Source: an uncultured Gemmatimonadota bacterium (GTDB taxonomy: Bacteria > Gemmatimonadota > Gemmatimonadetes > Gemmatimonadales > GWC2-71-9). From it: a stretch of 20,786 bases of DNA. This document shows positions 7,014 to 13,723 of the stretch, one piece after another. The DNA lies in contig CAMLHU010000008.1 of assembly GCA_946479825.1 (NCBI GenBank), positions 1 to 20,786 on the forward strand. The letters run 5' to 3'. Position 1 is the first letter of the stretch, and each line of letters starts with the position of its first letter. The notes under the pieces are model-generated. The model was given only the letters and a program-made list of their open reading frames with translations. It searched no databases and was not told the DNA's origin. Both the position numbers and the translations under genes were made by a program.

Positions 7014-8645
7014 ATGTTCGTCCTCAGCAACCTCGTCGTCGTCCTCGCCCTCCTCGGCGTGGCGTTCTGGATGCGGGGCCGGGAGGCTCCGGCGTGGGCC
7101 GGCAGCGCGGAGCGCTGGCTCGGCGGGCGGGCCGCGCCGTGGGTGTTCGCCGCGCTCACCGGGCTCGGATTCCTGTGGATCGTCGGATGGACCTTCGGCC
7201 CGCCGGCGATGATCACCGACGAGCAGGCGTACGTGCTCCAGGCGCAGATCTTCGCCCACCTGCGCTGGACCGCCCCGACCCCGCCGTTCCCCGAGTTCTT
7301 CTCGCAGGCCTACGTCCTGCTCCGGCCGGCGATCGCCGCCAAGTATCCGCCGGGCCATTCGATCCTCCTGGCCCCGGGCTTCGCGCTCGGCCTGCCGTGG
7401 CTCATCCCGCTCCTGCTCAACGCGTGGACCGGGGGCCTCGTCTTCGCGCTGGCGCGCCGGGCGACCCGGCCGGCGCTCGGGCTCCTGACGTGGACGCTCT
7501 GGATCTTCTGCCGCAGCAACCTGGCGTGGCGGGTGAGCTACTTCTCGGAGCTGACCACGGGTGCGCTGTGGCTGGCCGGGTGGTGGTGCGCGTTCGAGTG
7601 GTGGGAGACGGGCCGGCGGCGGTGGATCGTGCTGCTGGCGCTCGCGGTGGGCTGGGGGGCGATCACCCGGCCGTATTCAATGCTGCTCTACGCGCTGCCG
7701 CTCGCCGCCGTGCTCGGCGTGCGGATCTGGCGGGAGCGCCGATTCGGCGACCTGGCGGCCGGCCTGGCGGCGGCGGTCCTGGTGCTCGGCCTGCTGCCGC
7801 TCTGGGCGTGGCGGAGCACCGGCGACTGGCGGGTGACGCCGCTCGAGCGCTACACCGCGACGTACATGCCGTTCGACCGGATGGGATTCGCCCCCGCCGA
7901 CCCGCCGGTGCGGGACACGCTCCCGACCGACCAGGCGGCGGTGGTCCAGCACCTCCGTGAGGTCCACGCCGCGCACACGGTCGAGGCCCTGCCGCGGACC
8001 GCGGCCGAGCGGGGGCTGCAGGTGGCGCTCGGCGTGTGGGACACCTGGCGCGTCGCACTGGCGCCGGCGGCGATCGTGGGGCTCTTCTTCCTGGGCGGCG
8101 CCGGCTGGGTGGCGGTCGGCTCGTCGCTGCTGCTGTTCCTGGGGTACCTGCTCTGGGGACACGAGTCCACCTGGTCGCTGTACTACGTCGAGCTGGTGCC
8201 GGGACTCGAGTTCCTGACGGCGTGCGGGGTGTGGGCGATCCTGGCGCGGATCGCGGGGAGGGGCCGACCCGACGACGGCCGGGCTGCGGTGGCGGCGCTG
8301 GCGTCGGTCCCGGTGATGCTGGCCTTTGCGCTGGTGGTGGCGAACGGCGCGGCGGTGCGGTGGTCGTACATCTTCGCGGCGCGCTACCAGTTCCAGGACC
8401 TGCTCTCGCGGGTGCCGCCGGGGCCCAAGCTGGTGTTCGTGCGGTACAAGAACGGGCACTACGCCCACTCGAGCCTGATCACCAACGATCCGTTCTTCGC
8501 CACGTCGCCGCTCTGGCTGGCGTACGACCGGGGGGACGCGGATACGCTGCTCATCCGGGCCGCGCCGGAGCGGACGCCGTACCTCTACGACGAGCGATCC
8601 GGCAACCTGGCGCGGATCGTCCTCGCGCCCTCAGCCAGCCACTGA
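7014..8645 (+). CDS. Multi-pass membrane glycosyltransferase, GT-C fold
   Basis: Predicted 543-aa integral membrane protein. First periplasmic loop acidic motif is ITDEQAYVLQAQ (Asp69-Glu70), followed by PEFFS and AAKYPPGHS (108-116), the arrangement of GT39/ArnT-like lipid-linked-sugar transferases. It has many hydrophobic helices and a short C-terminal soluble part. It shares PEFFS and the following YPPGHS/FPVGGP layout with the GT-C protein at 13689-15743, so the two are probably related. It begins 3 bp after the TMTC-like gene and must be in the same operon. Its last 15 bp overlap the 3' end of the convergent GT2 gene, leaving no room for a terminator between them. Confidence 0.85.
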   Translation: MFVLSNLVVVLALLGVAFWMRGREAPAWAGSAERWLGGRAAPWVFAALTGLGFLWIVGWTFGPPAMITDEQAYVLQAQIFAHLRWTAPTPPFPEFFSQAYVLLRPAIAAKYPPGHSILLAPGFALGLPWLIPLLLNAWTGGLVFALARRATRPALGLLTWTLWIFCRSNLAWRVSYFSELTTGALWLAGWWCAFEWWETGRRRWIVLLALAVGWGAITRPYSMLLYALPLAAVLGVRIWRERRFGDLAAGLAAAVLVLGLLPLWAWRSTGDWRVTPLERYTATYMPFDRMGFAPADPPVRDTLPTDQAAVVQHLREVHAAHTVEALPRTAAERGLQVALGVWDTWRVALAPAAIVGLFFLGGAGWVAVGSSLLLFLGYLLWGHESTWSLYYVELVPGLEFLTACGVWAILARIAGRGRPDDGRAAVAALASVPVMLAFALVVANGAAVRWSYIFAARYQFQDLLSRVPPGPKLVFVRYKNGHYAHSSLITNDPFFATSPLWLAYDRGDADTLLIRAAPERTPYLYDERSGNLARIVLAPSASH

Positions 8646-9359
8646 CGACGACCGGCCCCGGGCCAGCACGGCGCGCAGCGTGAGGAGCTGGCGCAGGTTC
8701 GCCGTGATGGTCCGGAGGTTATTCACCTTGGACCGCCCCACCGCGCGGGGCCGGACCGTCGTCGGAATGGACCGCACCCGCCAGGGGCCGCGCGCCGTCC
8801 GCAGCACGAATTCCATCACGACGCCCCACCCCCGCCCATCCGAATGGAGCGTCATCGACTCCATCACCTCGCGGCGGTACATCATCACGCCCTGGAACCG
8901 GGGCATTGGACCGACCAGAACTCGATAGGCCGCGCGTTCGAGCGCCGAGAGCGCGCGGCCGACGAGCGCGGCGGGCCGCTGTGGCAGATAGCCCAGGACC
9001 AGGTCGGCCTCGGCGATCGCGGCGCGAAAGTCCGCCAACAGGGCGGCGGGGAACTGGCCGTCGGCGGGGTAGAAGGTGACGTGGTGCCCCCGTGCCTCGG
9101 CGAACCCGGTGCGGTAGACGCCCCCGAGTCCCCGGTTCGCCGGATGACGGACCGTCCGCACGCCGCCGGCGGCCTCGGCCAGGCGGAGCGCCTCGTGTTC
9201 GGTCCCATCGGAGCTGCCGTCATCCACGATGACGATCTCCCAGGCCCGGCCGAGCCGGTCAAGTTCAGCCCGGAGCTCGCTGACCACGTCCCCGAGGGTC
9301 ACCCGCTCGTTGTAGGCCATCACGACCACCGAGATGTCGGGTCGCCCGTCGGCCGTCAC
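8631..9359 (-). CDS. GT2 family glycosyltransferase, polyprenyl-phosphate type
   Basis: Cytosolic GT-A-fold enzyme of 242 aa that should move a sugar from a nucleotide to a lipid carrier or glycan. Visible motifs are VVVMAYNE near the start, nucleotide-binding VDDGSSDGT (45-53), NRGLGGVYRTGF, PADGQF (98-103) in the place of the usual metal-binding DxD, and the GRSKVNNLRTI segment near the end typical of dolichyl-phosphate-mannose-synthase-like proteins. The frame is open 107 codons further upstream, but that part is arginine-rich shadow of the acyltransferase. GTG 9359 overlaps the upstream gene's stop (GTGA), the same coupling used elsewhere in the window, and gives a normal N-terminus. Last gene of the amino-sugar operon. 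Confidence 0.88.
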   Translation of the reverse strand: MTADGRPDISVVVMAYNERVTLGDVVSELRAELDRLGRAWEIVIVDDGSSDGTEHEALRLAEAAGGVRTVRHPANRGLGGVYRTGFAEARGHHVTFYPADGQFPAALLADFRAAIAEADLVLGYLPQRPAALVGRALSALERAAYRVLVGPMPRFQGVMMYRREVMESMTLHSDGRGWGVVMEFVLRTARGPWRVRSIPTTVRPRAVGRSKVNNLRTITANLRQLLTLRAVLARGRSSSVAG

Positions 9360-10018
9360 CGCGGATCTCCCTGACCGTTCGCGATCCGGCGGGCCGGATT
9401 CCCGGCCACCGTCGCACCGGGGGGAACGGGACGGATGACCACGCTGCCCATCCCGACCATCGCCCCCGCCCCGACCCGACCGTCCTGGATGATCCGGGCG
9501 CCCATCCCGACATAGCACGCGGCCCCGAGCTCCGCCCGGCCGGCGATCGCGGCGTGTGAGGCCAGGATCGTGAAGTCGCCGACGATCGCATCGTGGTTGA
9601 CCGCGACGTGCGAGAGCATCGTCACGTGCGCCCCGAGCCGGACCCCCGGTCCGACGAAGGCGAAAGGATAGACCAGGCATCCGGGCCCGATCACCGCGTC
9701 AGGCGCGACCACGGCCGATGGATGCACGATGGTGGCGAACGCACGCGGGTCGAGGCCCGCCGCGCGGAGGATCTCCTCGCGGCGCCGGAAGCTTCGCGGC
9801 CCGCCGAGCGCATCCACGAGGCGGACGTCGCTTCGGCCTGCCGCGGTCACGAGCGGCCCGAGGACGGGCACGCCGTCGACGGTCGTGCCGTGGAGGGCCG
9901 GGTCGTCGTCGAGCAGCCCGAGACACCGCCATCCCCGACCGGTGGCCGCGCACGCGGGGATCCAGCTCAGCAGGTCGCGCGCGGTCCCGCTGGCGCCGAG
10001 GATGAGCACGTCGGTCAT
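9356..10018 (-). CDS. Sugar N-/O-acyltransferase, PglD/NeuD family
   Basis: Predicted trimeric left-handed beta-helix acyltransferase of 220 aa acting on a nucleotide-linked amino sugar. The N-terminal Rossmann-like subdomain begins VLILGASGTARDL (4-16) and carries the LLDDDP segment. Hexapeptide repeats run from about 100 to 205 (IGPGCLVYPFAFVGPGVRLGA and following), ending with the family's GNPAR (207-210 region). The catalytic histidine of PglD corresponds to His142 in VNHDAIVGD. The second histidine expected nine residues on appears to be Ile151, with LASH at 152-155 instead, so acetyl-CoA contacts may differ or another acyl group may be used. ATGA overlap with the aminotransferase upstream and GTGA overlap with the GT2 downstream show tight coupling. 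Confidence 0.88.
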   Translation of the reverse strand: MTDVLILGASGTARDLLSWIPACAATGRGWRCLGLLDDDPALHGTTVDGVPVLGPLVTAAGRSDVRLVDALGGPRSFRRREEILRAAGLDPRAFATIVHPSAVVAPDAVIGPGCLVYPFAFVGPGVRLGAHVTMLSHVAVNHDAIVGDFTILASHAAIAGRAELGAACYVGMGARIIQDGRVGAGAMVGMGSVVIRPVPPGATVAGNPARRIANGQGDPR

Positions 10019-11154
10019 GCGGCGGCCTCTCGGAGCGCCAGCGCCAGCCGGTCGGCGACGACGGTCACGTCGGCCTGGGTCAGCGCGGAATGGATCGGCA
10101 GGGCGAGGGCCCGGGCGGCCACGTCGTCGGTGACCGGGAAGTCACCGGGGCGGTAGCCCCCGGCGTGCCGGAACCAGGTGGTCAGGGGCTGGTGGTACGT
10201 GCCGATGGTGGTCTCGACGCCGAGGGCACGCATCCTGGCGATCACGCGGTCACGCGACACCCGCGGCGGGACCAGGACGACGTACGCCTGATACACGTGC
10301 GAATCGGCGGCGAGGGCGGACGGGAGTTCCACGTCCACGGGCCCCAGGGCGTCCGCGTACCATCCGGCCACCACCCGCCGGTGGGCCAGCAGGCGATCAA
10401 GTTTGGCGAGTTGGGTGACGCCCAGCGCTCCCTGGAACTCGGTGAGGCGCAGGTTGAATCCGGCGGCCACGAAGTCGGGCGCCGCGGCCGCGGGATCGAG
10501 GCCGTGGTTGCGAAGGGTGCGGAGCCGGCGCGCGATGGCGGGGTCGGAGGTGGCAATGACCCCGCCCTCGCCGGTCGTGACGCTCTTGCGCGGATGGAAG
10601 CTGAAGCAGCCGGCGCGACCCCAACCGCCGGCGGGGCGGCCCTCGAGCGTGGCGCCGAGCGCGCACGCGGCGTCCTCGACGACCGGGATCCCACGGGCGT
10701 CCGCCAGAGGGACCAGCGCCGGCAGGTCGGCCATCCCGCCGAAGACGTGGACCGGGATCACCGCGCGAATGCGCGGGTGCCGTTCGAGAGCGATCGCGAG
10801 GGCGTCCGGGCGCATCGTCCAGGTGCGCGGGTCGATGTCCACGAACACCGGCGCGGCCCCGACCAGCGCGATGACGTTCGCGGAGGCCGGCCAGGAGTAG
10901 GCCCCGACGGCGACCTCGTCGCCGGGGCCGATGCCGAGGGCCAGGAGGGAGAGGTGCAGCGCGGCGGTACAGTTCGCGACGGCCACACCTTCGGCGGCGC
11001 CGGCCCGGCGGGCGACCTCGGCCTCGAACGCCGCCACCCGGTGGCCCTGCACCAGAAAGCCGCTGCGCAGGACCTCGGCCACGGCGGCGAGGTCCTCGGC
11101 GTCGATATCCGGCCGTGCCAGCCGGATCAGGCCGTCGTCCGTTCCCGGTACCAT
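10015..11154 (-). CDS. DegT/DnrJ/EryC1/StrS PLP-dependent sugar aminotransferase
   Basis: Fold-type I aminotransferase of 379 aa, expected to convert a keto group of a nucleotide-activated sugar to an amine using glutamate or glutamine. Landmarks are RLARPDID near the start, SGFLVQGHRV, NCTAALHLSL (61-70), VEDAACALGA with PLP-pyridine Asp161, and FHPRKSVTTGEGG with Schiff-base Lys190. Length is usual for the family. The frame is open much further upstream, but ATG 11154 begins the family's N-terminus; it makes a 28-bp overlap with the epimerase gene. The product amine would be the substrate of the adjacent PglD/NeuD-like acyltransferase, as in bacillosamine-type or 3-/4-amino-6-deoxy sugar pathways. 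The exact sugar cannot be determined. Confidence 0.92.
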   Translation of the reverse strand: MVPGTDDGLIRLARPDIDAEDLAAVAEVLRSGFLVQGHRVAAFEAEVARRAGAAEGVAVANCTAALHLSLLALGIGPGDEVAVGAYSWPASANVIALVGAAPVFVDIDPRTWTMRPDALAIALERHPRIRAVIPVHVFGGMADLPALVPLADARGIPVVEDAACALGATLEGRPAGGWGRAGCFSFHPRKSVTTGEGGVIATSDPAIARRLRTLRNHGLDPAAAAPDFVAAGFNLRLTEFQGALGVTQLAKLDRLLAHRRVVAGWYADALGPVDVELPSALAADSHVYQAYVVLVPPRVSRDRVIARMRALGVETTIGTYHQPLTTWFRHAGGYRPGDFPVTDDVAARALALPIHSALTQADVTVVADRLALALREAAA

Positions 11155-12089
11155 TCGATGGTCCGCCGCAGCCCTTCCGTCAGGTCGACGCGGGGCTCGT
11201 AGCCCAGCAGCTCGCGCGCCTTGTCGATGTTCGGGATCCGCAGCTCCACCTCGGTGTTGCCCCACGGCTTGAAGACCAACCGCGAGGACGAGCCGCTGAG
11301 CCGGACGATCTCCTGCGCCAGCTGGAAGATGGTGAGCACGCTGCGCGGGTTGCCGATGTTGAAGGTATGGCCCACCGCATCCGGCCGTTCGAGCGCGGCG
11401 AGGATCCCGTCCACCATATCGTCGACGTAGCACCAGGCGCGGATCTGGCTTCCGTCGTTGTGGATGGTGATGTCCTCGTCGCGGAGCGCCTGCACGATGA
11501 ACCGATGGATGGCGCCTTCGCCGACCTGCCCCGGCCCGTAGATGTTGAACGGCCGGACGGCGACCGCCGGCAGCCCGTAGGCCCGATGGTAACTGAACGC
11601 CAGGTGCTCCGTGGCCAGCTTGCTCACCGCGTAGGTCCAGCGCGCCTCGCCCACCGCGCCGAGGCTGGTGGCATCCCCTTCCCGGACCTTGAAGGCGAAG
11701 GCGCCGAACACCTCACTGGTCGAGAAGTCCACGAACCGCTCGAGCCCGTCCACGGCGCGCGCCGCCTCGAGGGCGTTGAAGGTGCCGAGGATGTTCACCT
11801 TCATCGTCTCGACCGGCATCTTGATGACGGTGTCGACGCCCGCGATCGCCGCGAGGTGGACGATGGCGTTGCACCCCCGCGCCGCCGCGGACACGGCGGG
11901 GAGGTCCTGAACGTCGCCCTGGCGGAAGGTCAGGTTGCGATGGCGGCGCGCCGCGGTGCCGGCCAGCGAGTCGCGGTGGCCATTGTCGAAGACCACGACC
12001 TCGTTGTCGTCCACCAACCGGGCCGCGAGCCGGCTGCCGATGAAGCCGGCGCCGCCCGTGAGGAGGATGCGCTTCCCGCGGATCGTCAC
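11127..12089 (-). CDS. NAD-dependent nucleotide-sugar epimerase/dehydratase (extended SDR)
   Basis: Extended short-chain dehydrogenase of 320 aa. NAD-binding TGGAGFIGS (11-19), acidic VFDN at the end of beta-2, HLAA (78-81), catalytic Ser/Thr in FSTSEVFG (122-129), Tyr153-x3-Lys157 (YAVSK), and RPFNIYGPGQ (179-188). It resembles 4-epimerases, UDP-glucuronate decarboxylases and some 4,6-dehydratases. The Thr-Asp-Glu triad of dTDP-glucose 4,6-dehydratase is Thr-Ser-Glu here, so classical RmlB activity is less likely, though some dehydratases also have this form. First gene of the amino-sugar operon. The start is GTG 12089, with no clear Shine-Dalgarno. A TATATTATA patch about 60 bp upstream could serve as its -10 and that of the divergent gene. 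Confidence 0.9.
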   Translation of the reverse strand: MTIRGKRILLTGGAGFIGSRLAARLVDDNEVVVFDNGHRDSLAGTAARRHRNLTFRQGDVQDLPAVSAAARGCNAIVHLAAIAGVDTVIKMPVETMKVNILGTFNALEAARAVDGLERFVDFSTSEVFGAFAFKVREGDATSLGAVGEARWTYAVSKLATEHLAFSYHRAYGLPAVAVRPFNIYGPGQVGEGAIHRFIVQALRDEDITIHNDGSQIRAWCYVDDMVDGILAALERPDAVGHTFNIGNPRSVLTIFQLAQEIVRLSGSSSRLVFKPWGNTEVELRIPNIDKARELLGYEPRVDLTEGLRRTIEWYRERTTA

Positions 12090-12148
12090 GCGTGCACTCG
12101 AAGGTCAGGGAAAGGGAGAGGGTGGAGCGCCCCGACCGGGGGCCCCGC

Positions 12149-12154
12149 TATAAT
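12149..12154 (+). promoter_or_regulatory. Consensus -10 box TATAAT placed for a leaderless mRNA
   Basis: TATAAT ends six bases before ATG 12161, so initiation at the usual distance would fall on the A of the start codon. No Shine-Dalgarno is present and no good -35 is seen. The A+T block (12148-12157) also reads TATATTATA on the other strand and may serve the divergent epimerase gene. Such a block is rare in this GC-rich DNA. Confidence 0.55.
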
Positions 12155-12160
12155 ATACCG

Positions 12161-13723
12161 ATGACCGAGGCCCCGCCCGCGGTACGACCCGGTTCCCGAA
12201 CTTCCGCCTTCGCGTGGGCCGCCGGCGCGGTCGCGCTCGCGCTCGCACTCTACCGCCCGTGGCAGCCCCGCCCGTTCGCGGTCCTCGACTTCTCCGAGTT
12301 CCTCCCCCTCCTGCTCGGCCACTCCGGCTTCGGCTCGCGCCTGGCGGCGCTGGTCCGTTACTACGCCATCGAGCACGGCCGGGCCAACCTCACGTCGTAC
12401 GTGGCGCTTGCGGCCAAGTGGAGCTTCCTCGGACCGGAACCGGTCCGCTGGCAGTGGGCCCGCATCCTGGAGATGCTCGCGGTCACGGGCGCGATGTTCG
12501 CCGTCGCCCGGCGATTCGGGGCCAGCACGTTCGGCGCCGCCGCGGGGGCGGCGCTGTTCGTCGTATCCCGCACGGCGGAGGACGCGTGGTTGCGCCAGAC
12601 CATGGGCGAGCCACTGGGGTTGCTCTGCATCCTCGGCGCCGCCCTGGTGGCCGACCGTGACTGCCGGCGCGCCGATCGCTGGAGGGCGCCGGCCGCGGCG
12701 GCGCTGGTCGTGGCGGCGATCCTGGCCAAGGAGATGCTGGTCGGCGCCGTGCCGCTCGTGATCGTGGCCGCCGTGGCCCGCGGCGCCGACGGCCGACTGT
12801 CCCGGCCCGACACCGGCCCGCGGGCGCGGCGATTCGCGGCCTGGATCGGTGCGGCGACCGCCCTGGCGCTCGGCATCGTCGTCTGGGCGGCACACCGTGC
12901 CGGGAGCGTGGGGTTCGGCACCTCGTACGGCGCGAGCAGCATCAGCGCCGGTCGGTTCGTGGCGCTCTGGCAGACGATCATCGCCCCCGAAGCGGGCCTT
13001 CCCGGGCTCGGGCTCTGGCTGCGTCCGGCCAACCTCGCGTTCCTCGCGCTGGCCGGGCTCGGCGCCGCCGAAGCGTGGCGCGCCGCCGCCGACCGCGGTC
13101 ACCTGACGGCGGTCGCCATCCTCGGCCTGGGACTGCCCGCCATCGGGGCCGCCCTCTACGTCCCGTGGCCGTACTTCAACTTCTTCTACGGACTTCCCTT
13201 CCTCGCCGGCCCCGCCCTGCTGCTCGCCACCGGCGTCACCGCACTGCAGCGTACGCCCTTGCCGCGCCTCGCCGCCGCACTCGGCCTCGGCGTCCTGGTG
13301 ACCGGCGCTGGCGTGACGTCGGGGCAGCTGGCCGCCGCCGGGATGGCCCGCCAGGTGGTGGATCACGACGTCGCTGCGGCGCTCTCCGCAGTCCCGGGCG
13401 ACTCGATCATCGTGTTCGAACCGTACCTCCCGCAGCAGGCCTGGCAGGGCACCGGGCCGACGCTGGTCCGCTACGCGCTGGCCCTCGGGCTTGCCGATCG
13501 CCTTCCGCCAGCGACCGACCTCCCGTGCGGCAAGGCGGCCGCTGCCCTCGAGTCAGGGCGCGGCCGCCATACCTTCATCACCTATACGGACCGCTGCGGT
13601 GCCTTCCGCGACGCGGCGATCCGCCTGCGCGCCGGGTATCGCTACCTCGACTGGACGGGACTCCGCTCCGACACCCTGGAAGCCGACATCATCGGGCCGG
13701 CGCCGGCGGGCCCGCCGCGATAG
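12161..13723 (+). CDS. Polytopic membrane protein, possibly GT-C-like glycosyltransferase
   Basis: Predicted 520-aa integral membrane protein with roughly ten hydrophobic segments and a C-terminal soluble region (about 415-520) containing FEPYLPQQAW and three cysteines in the last 80 residues. After the first helix a DFSEF segment (43-47) gives an acidic pair where GT-C enzymes have theirs, and a later AILAKEML echoes the KES/KE motif of TMTC-like proteins. Both are weak, and I do not assign a family with confidence. The frame is open 23 codons further upstream, but ATG 12161 is preferred because TATAAT lies six bases before it. Its 3' end overlaps the convergent GT-C gene by 35 bp. Confidence 0.7.
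   Translation: MTEAPPAVRPGSRTSAFAWAAGAVALALALYRPWQPRPFAVLDFSEFLPLLLGHSGFGSRLAALVRYYAIEHGRANLTSYVALAAKWSFLGPEPVRWQWARILEMLAVTGAMFAVARRFGASTFGAAAGAALFVVSRTAEDAWLRQTMGEPLGLLCILGAALVADRDCRRADRWRAPAAAALVVAAILAKEMLVGAVPLVIVAAVARGADGRLSRPDTGPRARRFAAWIGAATALALGIVVWAAHRAGSVGFGTSYGASSISAGRFVALWQTIIAPEAGLPGLGLWLRPANLAFLALAGLGAAEAWRAAADRGHLTAVAILGLGLPAIGAALYVPWPYFNFFYGLPFLAGPALLLATGVTALQRTPLPRLAAALGLGVLVTGAGVTSGQLAAAGMARQVVDHDVAAALSAVPGDSIIVFEPYLPQQAWQGTGPTLVRYALALGLADRLPPATDLPCGKAAAALESGRGRHTFITYTDRCGAFRDAAIRLRAGYRYLDWTGLRSDTLEADIIGPAPAGPPR

Noticed and set aside
8654..8664. GGCCCCGGGCC as an intrinsic terminator of the GT-C operon
   Set aside because: The loop is a single base, there is no T-tract, and it lies within GT2 coding sequence.
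9360..9680. N-terminal extension of the GT2 protein by about 107 residues
   Set aside because: The extension is antisense-like, Arg/Gly-rich sequence lying within the acyltransferase gene; GTG 9359 with the GTGA overlap gives the family's normal start.
11155..11433. N-terminal extension of the aminotransferase by about 93 residues
   Set aside because: It is a shadow of the epimerase gene; the DegT family's N-terminus begins just after ATG 11154.
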